From Sphingopyxis sp. 2PD (GTDB lineage: Bacteria > Pseudomonadota > Alphaproteobacteria > Sphingomonadales > Sphingomonadaceae), in contig NZ_SCMU01000006.1 of NCBI RefSeq assembly GCF_005503695.1, forward strand, positions 58,501 to 122,500: DNA of 64,000 nt, given 5' to 3'. Both the position numbers and the translations under genes were made by a program. Below are positions 46,085-56,316 of the stretch, piece by piece. A model generated the notes under the pieces. It searched no databases. It was given only the letters and a program-made list of their open reading frames with translations, and was not told the origin of the DNA. The first letter of the stretch is position 1. Every line of letters begins with the position of its first letter.

Positions 46085-47863
46085 ATGGAGGGGAGACCGT
46101 TAAATTCGGCCCCTGCCGACCCGCCGCTCGATCAGGCTGACGACGCGCCGCCGATCGACGATTCGATCGAGCCCGGCAAGCGGCTGATCCGCCTGCCCGC
46201 CGACAAGGGGCTGTCGCTCGGCGACCGCGTCGCCAATGCGATCACCCGGCTGACCTGGCGCACGCCCTTGCACGCCTTTCGCCTGAAGGGCCGCTTTCCG
46301 CTCAAACTGCTGGGCGTTCCCGTCGACCCGGTCCCGGGCGACACCCGCGCCGGGACGGCGATCCGCGCCGGCCACTTCCTGCACCGCGGGCTGAAGCTGC
46401 CGCTCGGCGAGCTGGATTTTGCCGCGCTCGACGTTGCGCCGACCTTTGCCGATTATCTGCACAGCTTTGCCTGGCTGCGCGATCTCGCCGCCACCGGCAC
46501 GCGCGCCGACGGAGTGCCGATCGCCGAGGCGGTCGTGCGCCACTGGCTGGGCACACACGGCGAGACGGTCAGCGAACCGGCATGGAAGGCCGACAACACC
46601 GCCTGGCGCATCCTGTTCTGGGCGTGCCATGCGCCGCTGATCCTGTCGTCGAGCGACCTCGTCTATCGTTCCGCGGTGCTGAACCACCTCGCGCGCGCCG
46701 CGCGGCACCTCGACCGCGTCGCCGACAAGACGCGCCCGGGTACGGGGCAGATGGTTGCGTGGGTCGGGATCGTCGCCGCATCGCTGCTGATGCCCGGCGG
46801 CGAGCCGCGGCAAGTGTTCGGTGAGGCGGGGCTGCGCAAGGTGCTCGAGACGAGCTTCTACGCCGATGGCGGCAATATCTCGCGCTCGCCGCAGGCACAG
46901 CTCGACGCGGTGATGGCGCTGGCGATGCTCGCCAAGGTTTATGACATGCGCCGGATGGAAGTACCGCCGTTTATCCAGGAAGTGCTGGCGCGCGCGGTCC
47001 CGGCGCTGCTCGGGCTGCTCCACAGCGACGGCGGCATGGGCAGCTGGCAGGGCAGCGGCGCGACGTCGGCTGCGCATGTGCAGGCGATCGTCGCCGCGAG
47101 CGGGGTGCGCACCCGGCCGCTGAAACAGGCGCGTGACTGGGGCTATCAGCGGCTGGTCGCCAACAAGGTCGTGCTGCTCGCCGATGCAGCGCCGCCGCCG
47201 ATCGCGCGCGTCACGGAGGCGGGCTGCGCATCGACGCTGGCGTTTGAACTCAGCGATGGCGACGAACGCATCGTCGTCAACTGCGGCGGCGCAGCGCTGA
47301 CCGGCGCGACGATCCCCGCCGATCTGGCGCGCGGTCTGCGCACCACCGCCGCCCATTCGACCCTGATCCTGGCCGACAGCAATTCGACCGCGATCCTGGC
47401 GAATGGCACGCTCGGCAAGGGCGTGACCGAAGTCGAGCTCGACCGGCGCGAGACGCCGCAGGGCAGCCGCGTCGAAATGAGCCACGACGGCTATGCCCGG
47501 CGCCACGGGCTGATCCACCGCCGCCTGCTGATCCTGTCACCCAATGGCCGCGAGCTGCGCGGCGAGGACATGCTGCTTCCCGCCCCGCGCACCCGGCGCA
47601 AGGGCGACAAGGGGTTCGCACTGCGCTTTCACTTAGGGCGCAACATCTCGGCCAGCCTGACCGCCGATAAATTGGGCGCGCTGCTGCGGATCAACGGCGG
47701 CCCGCTGTGGCAATTCCGCACTTCCGAGGGCGCGCTCGACGTCGAACAGAGCCTGTGGGTCGACGGCGAAGGCCGCCCGCACCCGACCGAGCAGCTGGTC
47801 GTCACCGGCACCGCGCCCGCGGGCGGCGTCAGCATCGGGTGGATTTTCAAGCATATCGGGTAG
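46085..47863 (+). CDS. Heparinase II/III family protein
   Basis: A 592-residue protein with the alpha/alpha toroid followed by the beta-sheet heparinase II/III-like domain (NCGGAALTGATIPADLAR, then AAHSTLILADSNS). No signal peptide. The rpe-heparinase-purH order is common in sphingomonads, so this is likely cell-envelope or housekeeping, not heparin use. Confidence 0.88.
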   Translation: MEGRPLNSAPADPPLDQADDAPPIDDSIEPGKRLIRLPADKGLSLGDRVANAITRLTWRTPLHAFRLKGRFPLKLLGVPVDPVPGDTRAGTAIRAGHFLHRGLKLPLGELDFAALDVAPTFADYLHSFAWLRDLAATGTRADGVPIAEAVVRHWLGTHGETVSEPAWKADNTAWRILFWACHAPLILSSSDLVYRSAVLNHLARAARHLDRVADKTRPGTGQMVAWVGIVAASLLMPGGEPRQVFGEAGLRKVLETSFYADGGNISRSPQAQLDAVMALAMLAKVYDMRRMEVPPFIQEVLARAVPALLGLLHSDGGMGSWQGSGATSAAHVQAIVAASGVRTRPLKQARDWGYQRLVANKVVLLADAAPPPIARVTEAGCASTLAFELSDGDERIVVNCGGAALTGATIPADLARGLRTTAAHSTLILADSNSTAILANGTLGKGVTEVELDRRETPQGSRVEMSHDGYARRHGLIHRRLLILSPNGRELRGEDMLLPAPRTRRKGDKGFALRFHLGRNISASLTADKLGALLRINGGPLWQFRTSEGALDVEQSLWVDGEGRPHPTEQLVVTGTAPAGGVSIGWIFKHIG

Positions 47864-47880
47864 GCTGCGAGCTTACGACA

Positions 47881-48014
47881 GATCCTCCCTGCCGCGAAGC
47901 GGTGAGGAGGGGGACCATCCGAAGAATGGTGGAGGGGCAGCGACCTCGCGTCCTTGCCCCTCCGTCAGCGGCTTCGCCGCTGCCACCTCCCCATCGCTTC
48001 GCGACAGGGAGGAT
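47881..48014. repeat. GC-rich palindromic repeat (GATCCTCCCTG family)
   Basis: It begins GATCCTCCCTGCCGCGAAGC and ends CGCGACAGGGAGGAT. It is related to 23915-24052. It lies between convergent heparinase and TonB genes. Confidence 0.8.
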
Positions 48015-48061
48015 TGACCAGCAACCGGCGCCCCAGGGACTGAGCGCCGGTCACCGAAGCG

Positions 48062-50413
48062 TTAGAAAGCGTAGCGCGCCATCAGCTGGAACACCGGACC
48101 GGCCTTTTCGCTTTCGAGCTCATATTCGTCGAATTCACCGGGACCGCGTGATTTCTGATCGCCAATCGTGGTGAATTTGTTGAACGTCTCGCGCTTGGCA
48201 CCGTTGAGCAGGTTCGAACCTACGGCGCGGATCGTGAAGCTTTTACCAAAACGCTTTTCGACGAAGATTTCGAGGTCGGCGCCATAGCTGGTGAATACCT
48301 CTTCGCCGACGGTGCGGTCGAACGCGCCGCCCTGTTTGCGATAGGTGGCGCCGAAAGCCGCGCCGACCGAGGGGATGTCCTGGATCACCCCGAAATTATA
48401 CACATATTCGCTCTGGCCGTTGAAGCGGCGCTTGCCGAATTCGTCGATGATCTTGCTGTCGAGCCACGAGATATTGCCGAACACCCCGGTGTCGGGCAGG
48501 CCGACGAAGCCAAGGTCGGTCGACAGGTCGAATTCGATCCCCCACACCTTGCCATCGCCGATATTCTGCGGCTGGTACACAAAGGTGCCCGCACCTTCCG
48601 ACCCGGTGACGCCGGTGTTCGTCAGCTCGATGAGGTCGTTCACCTTGCGATAAAAGACGTTGATCCCGGCGATGCCGGCGCGGCCGAGGCGCTGTTCGAA
48701 GCCCAGATCAACGCCCCATGCGGTTTCAGGATCGAGCAAGGGATTGCCGAGCAAGTCATTGTCGCCGAGCTCGGCGTCGAGCTGCGCCGGCGAAATGAAG
48801 TTGAATTCGGGACGGCGGCTGGTGCGCGCGATCGATGCGGTGACGCGGCCGCGGGCGCCGACGTCGATCTTGACCGATGCCGATGGGAGCAGCTTTTCGT
48901 AGTCATTGTCGATGCGCGTTGCGGGCGGGGTCAGATCAACGATGGTGAGGTCGGTGGTTTCATAGCGTACCCCCGCTTCCCATTTGACCCCCGGCATGTC
49001 GCCCTCGACCAGAATAAAGCCGTCGAGACGCTTTTCTTCGATCGTGTTGATCCCGCCAACCGCCGGGACAAAAGTGCCGAAGGGACGAACAAATTCGGTC
49101 GGATTGCGGGTGAACTGGTCATAACCCTGCCGATTGGCCGCGGTCAGATTATAGCGGTCGCGTGGTGCCTCGGTAATCGCGGTTGATCGGTCCTTGTCCT
49201 GCCACAGGCCGCCGAACAGCAGCTTGGTGTCTTCCCCCAGCGCGATTTCATGCTCGACTCTGACCGAAAATTCCTTGTCGGTGATGCCGGTCAGCGTCTG
49301 GTCGCCGGTAAAGCGCGGCAGCGCGCGGTCGAATTCGACCTCATATTCGGTTTCGAACCGATCTTCGTCGAAATAGGCGTAACCAACCTTCAGGCTCGTT
49401 TCGCCCGCCGACCAGCGGTGTGCGAGCTTGCCATTGACGCTGTAATTGTCCTGGTCAATCGTCGCGATATTGGCATTGTCGACGGTCAGATTGCCCGGCG
49501 GCGTCGCGCGGATCGGGCCGTTGATGTTGGTCGGGTGATTATATTCAAAGCTGCGCTCAGTTTCGGTGCGATCGGTGTGGACGTAAAAGCCGTTCAGCGA
49601 GAAATCGGTTGTATCGCCCTTGATGTCATAGGTCGCGTTGAACGAATAATCCTTGCCGTCGCGCGTATCGACCTGGTCTTCGCGATTCTGGAAATTGTTG
49701 GTGGCGAAGTTAGGGTCATTTTCGGGCGACTCGTCATAGCGCAGCGAGAATTTCTTCTTGGGATTGTGGCGCCCCTGGAAATTGCCGCCGATCAGGAAAC
49801 GCCCCGGCCCGAGCGCGCCGCCGATCACGCCGCCGACACTGGGTTCGAGCTCCTTGTCGTCATAATAAAGCCCGCCGGCGCGCAGGTAACCGCCGTCGAG
49901 TTCATAGCCGTCGCGCAGCTTGATGTTGAGCGTGCCCGCAACCGCGTCGCCGGTGCGGCGCGCCGACGACGAGCGGACGATTTCGACACGGTCGATCAGC
50001 TCGGCGGGGATGCGATCAAGGAAAAAACTGCGGTCGGCGTTCGATCCCGGCACCTTTTCGCCGTTGATCAATATCTGGGTGTAGCCGGGCGGCAGCCCGC
50101 GCAGGCGCGCCCCGTCGCTTTCGATCACGTCGGACAGGAAGGTCACCGACGGCACGCGCTTCAGTGCGTCGCCCGCGGTCAGCGGTTCGAACCGCTGGAA
50201 AAATTCGCTGTCATAGGACAGCACGGGTTCGGCCTGATCCTCGCTGCGGTTGCGGTACCCGATGCTGCCCAGCACGACGATGTCCTGCGACGTGGTGATC
50301 GTGCCGTCGGCATTCTGGATCGGCGCCATATCCTGCGCGGCGGCGGGCGCAGCGATCATGGCGGTTGCGAGCGCAAGCGCGGCGGCGGAATGCAGGCTGA
50401 AAATACGAATCAT
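48062..50413 (-). CDS. TonB-dependent receptor, Sphingomonas type (phytase-linked)
   Basis: A 783-residue receptor. The signal peptide ends at AAA-QD (about 27). The plug has GDALKRVPSVTFLSDVIESD and RGLPPGYTQILINGEKVPG, where a PGYTQ-type motif replaces the usual GPQGTLYG. It faces a beta-propeller phytase gene across a Pho box, so it probably imports inositol phosphates or their products under phosphate limitation. Confidence 0.93.
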   Translation of the reverse strand: MIRIFSLHSAAALALATAMIAAPAAAQDMAPIQNADGTITTSQDIVVLGSIGYRNRSEDQAEPVLSYDSEFFQRFEPLTAGDALKRVPSVTFLSDVIESDGARLRGLPPGYTQILINGEKVPGSNADRSFFLDRIPAELIDRVEIVRSSSARRTGDAVAGTLNIKLRDGYELDGGYLRAGGLYYDDKELEPSVGGVIGGALGPGRFLIGGNFQGRHNPKKKFSLRYDESPENDPNFATNNFQNREDQVDTRDGKDYSFNATYDIKGDTTDFSLNGFYVHTDRTETERSFEYNHPTNINGPIRATPPGNLTVDNANIATIDQDNYSVNGKLAHRWSAGETSLKVGYAYFDEDRFETEYEVEFDRALPRFTGDQTLTGITDKEFSVRVEHEIALGEDTKLLFGGLWQDKDRSTAITEAPRDRYNLTAANRQGYDQFTRNPTEFVRPFGTFVPAVGGINTIEEKRLDGFILVEGDMPGVKWEAGVRYETTDLTIVDLTPPATRIDNDYEKLLPSASVKIDVGARGRVTASIARTSRRPEFNFISPAQLDAELGDNDLLGNPLLDPETAWGVDLGFEQRLGRAGIAGINVFYRKVNDLIELTNTGVTGSEGAGTFVYQPQNIGDGKVWGIEFDLSTDLGFVGLPDTGVFGNISWLDSKIIDEFGKRRFNGQSEYVYNFGVIQDIPSVGAAFGATYRKQGGAFDRTVGEEVFTSYGADLEIFVEKRFGKSFTIRAVGSNLLNGAKRETFNKFTTIGDQKSRGPGEFDEYELESEKAGPVFQLMARYAF

Positions 50414-50459
50414 GTTGGTCGAGCCCCCTTTGTGGTTGCCGGGCCTCTAGGGTGGTCCT

Positions 50460-50510
50460 GTGACAGTTTGCGACGAGCATCATGACGTTTGCATGACAGT
50501 TAAGTGACGG
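50460..50510 (-). promoter_or_regulatory. Pho box of five 11-bp units
   Basis: On the minus strand the 7-base units CCGTCAC, CTGTCAT, ACGTCAT, CTCGTCG (degenerate) and CTGTCAC have 4-base spacers, starting at 50510, 50499, 50488, 50477, 50466. This is the PhoB layout. TAGAGG about ten bases on may be the -10 for the receptor; the phytase lies the other way. Confidence 0.8.
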
Positions 50511-50598
50511 AAATATTGTGGGATTGACGCAGCGCAACTTTGCTGGAACGGGGCGCGGCCAACCGCGCTGCGGCGCGTCCGCAATCAGGGGAAAGACG

Positions 50599-51621
50599 AT
50601 GTCGGCCATCCATCATGCGAAGCTTTTGTCTTCGTTCGCTTTTGCGATCGCGCTCGCCGGATGCGCGGCTAGCCAGCCTGCGATCAACGGCCTGCCGCCA
50701 GTGCAGGTGACCGCGAGCGCCGAGACCGCGCCGGTCGGAACCGGCCGCGCCGATGCCGCCGACGACCCGGCGGTGTGGGTCGACCCCACCAACCCGAACC
50801 GCGCGCTGATCGTCGCAACCGACAAGAAGGCGGGGCTGCACGTCTATGACCTTAGCGGCAAGGACATCGCCTTCACGCAGGCGGGTCTCGTCAACAATGT
50901 CGATGTCGTCGGCGACATCATCGTCGCGAGCGACCGCAACGACGGGGTGAGCGCGCATCTCGCGCTATTCCGCCTCGACGCCGACAAGCCCGCGATCACC
51001 CCGCTGGGCCGCGCCGCGGCGGGCAGCGGCGAAGCCTATGGCCTCTGCCTGAAACGGACCGCGCCGGGCGCGCCGATCACGGCCGCGCTGATCGTCAAGG
51101 ATGGCACGGTGCGCGTCGGCACGCTGGCGGTGAACGGCACGCCGACCTTCACGGTCGAGTGGGAGCACAAGATCCCGACCCAGTCCGAAGGCTGTGTTTT
51201 CGACGGCGACACGCTCTATGTCGGGGAGGAAGATGCCGGTGTGTGGCGGCTCGAGCCGAACGGCAAGGCGGCGACTGCGACGATGGTCGCGCCGGTCGAC
51301 AACCAGCGCCTCGTCGCCGATGTCGAGGGACTGGCGACGATCGACCACAAGGGGCAGCGCTACCTGCTCGTGTCGAGCCAGGGCGACAACGCCTTTGCGG
51401 TCTTCAAGCTGCCGTCGATGGACTATGCCGGGCGTTTCGCGGTCGCCGCAGGCCCCTTCGGCGCGGTGAGCGAGACCGACGGGATCGAGGCAGCCGCGGG
51501 CAATTTTGGCGCCGCTTTCCCGGACGGGCTTTTCCTCGCACAGGACGGGCATAACGAGCCGCGTGCCCAGAATTTCAAGCTGGTACGCTGGGACCAGATC
51601 GCGGCGGCGCTGGGGCTGTAG
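50599..51621 (+). CDS. phy: Beta-propeller 3-phytase, lipoprotein
   Basis: A 340-residue BPP phytase. Lipobox IALAG-C at 18-22. DDPAVWVDPTNPNRALIVAT is the family signature with calcium and phosphate ligands; TDKKAGLHVYDL and the C-terminal EPRAQNFKLVRW follow. It removes phosphate from phytate outside the cytoplasm. ATG 50599 has GGGGAAAG upstream. Confidence 0.93.
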   Translation: MSAIHHAKLLSSFAFAIALAGCAASQPAINGLPPVQVTASAETAPVGTGRADAADDPAVWVDPTNPNRALIVATDKKAGLHVYDLSGKDIAFTQAGLVNNVDVVGDIIVASDRNDGVSAHLALFRLDADKPAITPLGRAAAGSGEAYGLCLKRTAPGAPITAALIVKDGTVRVGTLAVNGTPTFTVEWEHKIPTQSEGCVFDGDTLYVGEEDAGVWRLEPNGKAATATMVAPVDNQRLVADVEGLATIDHKGQRYLLVSSQGDNAFAVFKLPSMDYAGRFAVAAGPFGAVSETDGIEAAAGNFGAAFPDGLFLAQDGHNEPRAQNFKLVRWDQIAAALGL

Positions 51622-51690
51622 CCTTCGCTGCTTGAAAAATTCAGTGTCCCCGCGAAGGAGCATCGGGTCGGGTCGTCCCCCGGACGATCC

Positions 51691-51786
51691 TTGAACATGC
51701 GGGGCATGTTCAACCCGATACTGACCCATCTCCGGCCGGTTCAAGGTCGCACGCACAGATGATGTGCTCCCGCCTTCGCGGGAGCA
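51691..51786. repeat. Short hairpins between phytase and purH
   Basis: TTGAACATGC-GGG-GCATGTTCAA (51691-51713) and TGCTCCCGC-CTTC-GCGGGAGCA (51765-51786) are perfect. The first could terminate phytase transcription. The rest of 51622-51879 shows nothing else. Confidence 0.75.
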
Positions 51787-51879
51787 TACGGCCCGTTAAC
51801 CGGTGGTCGCACTTGCCCTGACCGCCCTTCGCGCCTAGGGGAGCCGCGTCTTTCCCTTCCTGCAAAGGCCGCCCTTTCC

Positions 51880-53472
51880 ATGACCGACCTGATTCCCGTC
51901 CGCCGCGCCCTCTTGTCCGTCAGCGACAAGGCGGGGCTCGCCGAGCTTGCCGCCGCGCTCGTCAAGCATGGCGTCGAACTGGTATCGACCGGCGGCACCG
52001 CGAAGGCGTTGCGCGAGGCGGGGCATAATGTGCTCGACGTGGCGGATCTCACCGGTTTCCCCGAGATGATGGACGGCCGGGTCAAGACGCTGCACCCGAC
52101 CGTGCACGGCGGCATCCTCGCGGTGCGCGACGACGCCGCGCATGTCGCGTCGATGGAGGAACATGGCATCGGTGCGATCGATCTGGTGGTCGTCAACCTT
52201 TACCCCTTCCTTCAGACGGTCGCATCGGGCGCCGATCGCGACACCGTCATCGAGAATATCGACATCGGCGGCCCCGCGATGGTGCGATCATCGGCGAAGA
52301 ACCACGCATTCGTCGGCATCGTTACCGAGCCTGAAGATTATGCCGCGGTGATCGAAGAGTTGGACGCCAATGGCGGTGCGACCACGCTCGCGCTGCGCAA
52401 GCGCCTTGCCGCGACCGCCTTTGCCCACACCGCAAGCTACGACAGCGCCATCGCGCGCTGGTTCGCGATCGTCGATCAGGGCAAGACTTTCCCCGACACG
52501 CTGCCGCTGACCGCGAAGCTCGCCAGCGAATTGCGCTACGGCGAAAATCCGCACCAGAAGGCGGCGCTCTATATTCCGGCGGTCCCCGGACCGCGCGGGA
52601 TTGCCGGCGCCGAACAGGTGCAGGGCAAGGAGCTTTCGTACAATAATATCAACGACGCCGACGCAGCGCTCGAACTCGTCGCCGAATTCCGCGACGCCGA
52701 TCCGACCTGCGTCATCGTCAAGCACGCCAACCCGTGCGGGGTCGCGAGCGCGGCGACGATCGCCGAAGCCTATGACGCGGCGCTGAAATGTGACGATGTG
52801 TCGGCGTTCGGCGGGATCATCGCGGTCAACCGGCCGCTCGACGGCGCGACGGCGGAGCTGATCAGCGGTATTTTCACCGAAGTCGTCTGCGCGCCCGACG
52901 CCGATGCCGACGCGCGCGCGGTGTTTGCGAAGAAGAAGAATCTCCGCCTGCTGCTCACCGGCGAGTTGCCCGATCCATCGCGCGGTGGGCTGATGCTGAA
53001 GGGGATCACCGGCGGCTGGCTGGCGCAGAGCCGCGACAATGGCCGGATCAGCCGCGACGAATTGAAAATCGTCACCGACCGCGCGCCGACCGACGAGGAA
53101 CTCACCGACGCGCTGTTCGCTTGGACGATCGCCAAGCATGTGAAATCGAACGCGATCGTCTATGCCAAGGGCGGGTCGACCGCAGGCATCGGCGCCGGGC
53201 AGATGAACCGCCGCGACAGCGCGCGCATCGCCGCAGTGAAGGCGCGCGAGGCGGCGGAAAGCCATGGCTGGGCCGAGCCGCGCACCGTCGGCAGCGCGGT
53301 CGCGAGCGACGCCTTTTTCCCCTTTGCCGATGGCTTGCTGGCGGCGGTCGAGGCCGGCGCAACCTGCGTGATCCAGCCGGGCGGGTCGATCCGCGACGAT
53401 GAGGTGATCGCCGCGGCGAACGCGGCGGGGCTCGCGATGGTGTTCACCGGCATGCGCCACTTCCGGCACTGA
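51880..53472 (+). CDS. purH: Bifunctional AICAR formyltransferase/IMP cyclohydrolase
   Basis: A 530-residue enzyme for the last two purine steps. The N-terminal MGS-like cyclohydrolase has [16 protein letters not shown] and the C-terminal transformylase has [12 protein letters not shown] and [19 protein letters not shown]. Length as expected. Confidence 0.97.
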   Translation: MTDLIPVRRALLSVSDKAGLAELAAALVKHGVELVSTGGTAKALREAGHNVLDVADLTGFPEMMDGRVKTLHPTVHGGILAVRDDAAHVASMEEHGIGAIDLVVVNLYPFLQTVASGADRDTVIENIDIGGPAMVRSSAKNHAFVGIVTEPEDYAAVIEELDANGGATTLALRKRLAATAFAHTASYDSAIARWFAIVDQGKTFPDTLPLTAKLASELRYGENPHQKAALYIPAVPGPRGIAGAEQVQGKELSYNNINDADAALELVAEFRDADPTCVIVKHANPCGVASAATIAEAYDAALKCDDVSAFGGIIAVNRPLDGATAELISGIFTEVVCAPDADADARAVFAKKKNLRLLLTGELPDPSRGGLMLKGITGGWLAQSRDNGRISRDELKIVTDRAPTDEELTDALFAWTIAKHVKSNAIVYAKGGSTAGIGAGQMNRRDSARIAAVKAREAAESHGWAEPRTVGSAVASDAFFPFADGLLAAVEAGATCVIQPGGSIRDDEVIAAANAAGLAMVFTGMRHFRH

Positions 53473-53487
53473 TCGAGAGGCGCATAA

Positions 53488-54177
53488 ATGGCTATTCAGA
53501 TCGACCCGACGGCGCGCCCCACTGCGCGCAGCATGCTCGCCCATCTCTACAACTGGACGATCGCCAAGGCGTCGCACAGCCATGCCCAATGGTGGCTGTT
53601 CGCCATCGCCTTCGTCGAATCGAGCTTCTTTCCCATCCCGCCGCATCCGGTGCTGGGGCTGATGTGCCTCGCCGATCCCAAGCGCGCGGTGCGCTATGCC
53701 GCAATCTGCACCATCGGATCGGTACTCGGCGGGCTGTTCGGCTACGCCATCGGCTATTTCCTCTATGAAAGCATCGGCTTGTGGTTGCTCGGCGCGCTGG
53801 GACTGACCGAGAAATTCCCCGTCGCGGTGTGCTTCCTCAACCAATATGACGCGGAGGCGATCATCATCGCGGGCGCCACGCCGATCCCGTTCAAGCTGAT
53901 GACGCTGACCGCGGGCTTTACTGCCATGGACCTCGCGACCTTCATCGGGGCGAGCATCGTCGGGCGCGGCATGATCTTCATGGCCGTCGGCATCCTGTTC
54001 CGCGTCTTCGGCGCGCCGATCAAGGCATTCATCGAGAAATATCTCGGCATGGTGACGACCGCCTTCGTCGCGCTGGTCATCGGCGGCTTTGTCGTGGTCG
54101 GGCTGCTTTCGGGTGACGGCGACAAGAGCACCGACGCGTGCAGCGGCGCGACGTGGGAAAGCATCCAGCGCCGCTAA
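53488..54177 (+). CDS. YqaA/DedA family membrane protein
   Basis: A 229-residue SNARE-associated (VTT) membrane protein. [20 protein letters not shown] matches the membrane-embedded E-x(n)-P motif of DedA proteins, and [16 protein letters not shown] the second half. Five to six helices. It lies 15 bases after purH. Likely undecaprenyl phosphate or lipid transport by family. Confidence 0.88.
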   Translation: MAIQIDPTARPTARSMLAHLYNWTIAKASHSHAQWWLFAIAFVESSFFPIPPHPVLGLMCLADPKRAVRYAAICTIGSVLGGLFGYAIGYFLYESIGLWLLGALGLTEKFPVAVCFLNQYDAEAIIIAGATPIPFKLMTLTAGFTAMDLATFIGASIVGRGMIFMAVGILFRVFGAPIKAFIEKYLGMVTTAFVALVIGGFVVVGLLSGDGDKSTDACSGATWESIQRR

Positions 54178-54252
54178 AGCGAGACGGCGTGCAACCCGGC
54201 GGCGCGCCAGGGATTAGGGGGTTGCCGCGTCGGCCGCAGCACGGAGCATCCC

Positions 54253-55506
54253 ATGACCAATACCCCCGCGCGCAGGAACCAGGCGTCGGCCACCCGCCAC
54301 CGCGATCTGCGCACAGGCCAGTCGATCTGGTCAGCGCGGCGGCGCCCGCATGTTCCGACCCAGCCATTGACGCGCGACATCCGCTGCGACGTCGCGATCA
54401 TCGGGGCGGGGATTTCGGGAGCGCTGATCGCCGAAACCCTGACCGAAGCGGGACTAAAAGTCGTCGTCTTCGATCGTCGCGGCCCGCTCGACGGATCGAC
54501 CGCCGCATCGACCGCGATGCTGCAATATGAAATCGACACGCCGCTGTCGCTGTTGGCTGAGCAGATCGGGCGTGACCGCGCCGAGCGACTGTGGCGCCGC
54601 TCGCGCCAGTCGGTCGACGCGCTGCGCGAGCGGACCGAGCGCTTGGGGCTGAGAGTCGACGCCGCGACGCGCGGGTCGATCTATCTGCACGGCAATGTGC
54701 TCGATGCCGAGGGCTTGGCGCGCGAGGCCGAGGCGCGGCGGCGCGCGGGGTTCGAGATCGAGCTGCTGAAGCCCGCCGCGGTGCAGGGTCGCTATGGCAT
54801 CAAGGGGCGGCACGCGATCATCGGCTTCGGCAATTATTCGGCCGATCCGCGCCAGATGGCGGCGGGGTATCTGAATGTCGCGATCGGGCGCGGGGCGCGA
54901 ATCTACAGCCCGGTCGACATTTGCGACGTCGTGCCGAGCGAGAGCGGCGTGACACTGCAGAGCGCCGACGGGCAAGAAATCCGGGCGCGCACGCTGATTG
55001 TCGCGACGGGGTACGAGATGCTGAAGGGCATCCCGCGCAAGGGGAACAAGATCATTTCCAGCTGGTCGATCGCCACCAAGCCGCAGCCGCGCGCGATCTG
55101 GCCGACCGCGGCAATGATCTGGGAGGCCGCCGACCCCTATCTCTACATCCGCACCACGCCGGCGGGCGAGGTGATCTGCGGCGGCGAGGATGAAGAGATC
55201 AGCGACGCGGACGAACGCGATGAGAAGATCGCCGCCAAAACCGCGACCCTGTCGCGCAAGCTCGGCGCGCTGCTGCCGATGATCGACGCGACGCCGGTGC
55301 ATGCCTGGGCGGGCAGCTTTGGCGACAGCCGGACCGGGACGCCGACGATCGGACGCATCCCGCGGATGCCAAACTGCTACGCCGCGATGGGCTACGGCGG
55401 CAACGGCATCACTTTTTCGATGATGGCCGCGCAGATGTTGCGCGGGCTGATCTGCGGCGACGGCGACCCCGATGCCGACCTGGTCAGTTTTTCGCGAAAC
55501 TTCTGA
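54253..55506 (+). CDS. FAD-dependent oxidoreductase (DAO family)
   Basis: A 417-residue flavoprotein. CDVAIIGAGISGALIAETL at about 47-65 is the FAD Rossmann motif; the end has GTPTIGRIPRMPNCYAAMGY and GGNGITFSMMAAQ. It resembles glycine/D-amino acid oxidases that act on amines. Substrate unknown. Confidence 0.9.
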   Translation: MTNTPARRNQASATRHRDLRTGQSIWSARRRPHVPTQPLTRDIRCDVAIIGAGISGALIAETLTEAGLKVVVFDRRGPLDGSTAASTAMLQYEIDTPLSLLAEQIGRDRAERLWRRSRQSVDALRERTERLGLRVDAATRGSIYLHGNVLDAEGLAREAEARRRAGFEIELLKPAAVQGRYGIKGRHAIIGFGNYSADPRQMAAGYLNVAIGRGARIYSPVDICDVVPSESGVTLQSADGQEIRARTLIVATGYEMLKGIPRKGNKIISSWSIATKPQPRAIWPTAAMIWEAADPYLYIRTTPAGEVICGGEDEEISDADERDEKIAAKTATLSRKLGALLPMIDATPVHAWAGSFGDSRTGTPTIGRIPRMPNCYAAMGYGGNGITFSMMAAQMLRGLICGDGDPDADLVSFSRNF

Positions 55507-55558
55507 GCGCGGCGCGAACGAGCCACGGCTAGCGCAGCTAGCGCGGCGCTCAAATACT

Positions 55559-55637
55559 CCGTTCGTGTCGAGCGAAGTCGAGACACGCCGCGTTTGTGCG
55601 CGTCATCGCGTATCTCGACTTCGCTCGATACGAACGG
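55559..55637. repeat. Inverted repeat (TCGAGCGAAGTCGAGA family)
   Basis: CCGTTCGTGTCGAGCGAAGT begins the left arm (55559); its near-perfect complement ends at 55637. It lies between convergent genes. Confidence 0.8.
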
Positions 55638-55652
55638 GCGAGAGAGGTCGGC

Positions 55653-56204
55653 TCATTCGTTCGCGGCGGTGTGCAGCCAGTCGGCGTGTCGCGGGGCTTT
55701 CTTCGTCTGGCTCCATTCCTCGAGCATCAGCGGCGCGACGCGTTTCAGTTCGGCATATTGTTCGTCGGTGCCGATATCGCACGCCAGTTCGACGCGGTGG
55801 CCGTTGGGGTCGAAGAAATAGATCGACTTGAAAATGCCGTGATGCGTCGGGCCGAGCACGTCGACGCCTTCGCTTTCCAGATGCGCCTTGGCCGCCACCA
55901 ATTCGTCATAGCTGCCGACCTTGAACGCCAGATGCTGGACCCACGCCGGGGTATTCTCGTCGCGCCCCATCACCGGCTGGTTGGGAAGCTCGAAAAAGGC
56001 GAGGATGTTGCCGTTCCCCGCGTCGAGGAAGACGTGCATGTACGGATCATATTCGCCGGTCGACGGGACATGATCCTCGGCAAAGGCAGTGGTGTAGGTC
56101 ATGCCGAGCATGCGTTCGTACCACTCGACCGTCTCTTTCGCATCCTTGCAGCGATAGGCGGCGTGGTGGACACCGCCCAATTTGATGGGAGACTGACTGG
56201 TCAT
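55653..56204 (-). CDS. VOC family (glyoxalase/dioxygenase fold) protein
   Basis: A 183-residue protein. KLGGVHHAAYRCKDAKETVE and SIYFFDPNGHRVELACDIG are VOC metal-binding halves (His, His/Glu). It follows hpd on the same strand. ATG 56204 has GGAGTTGGG upstream. It may act in tyrosine catabolism (inference). Confidence 0.87.
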   Translation of the reverse strand: MTSQSPIKLGGVHHAAYRCKDAKETVEWYERMLGMTYTTAFAEDHVPSTGEYDPYMHVFLDAGNGNILAFFELPNQPVMGRDENTPAWVQHLAFKVGSYDELVAAKAHLESEGVDVLGPTHHGIFKSIYFFDPNGHRVELACDIGTDEQYAELKRVAPLMLEEWSQTKKAPRHADWLHTAANE

Positions 56205-56240
56205 TTTACCCAACTCCATTTGTGCTGCGCTCGCCTTTCA

Positions 56241-56308
56241 CCGTAGCCCTGAGCCTGTCGAAGGCGCCTATCGGCGATAAGCGCCCTTCGACAGGCTCAG
56301 GGCTACGG
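56241..56308. repeat. Inverted repeat, copy of the 35906 family
   Basis: CCGTAGCCCTGAGCCTGTCG starts at 56241 and its complement ends at 56308; the stem has a small bulge. It lies between hpd and the VOC gene. Confidence 0.85.
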
Positions 56309-56316
56309 CAAACAAA

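Noticed and set aside
46100..47518. A 472-codon minus-strand frame inside the heparinase-like gene
   Set aside because: The plus-strand protein has family domains; the opposite frame has none.
52288..53844. A 518-codon minus-strand frame inside purH
   Set aside because: Antisense to a highly conserved enzyme, no recognisable motif.
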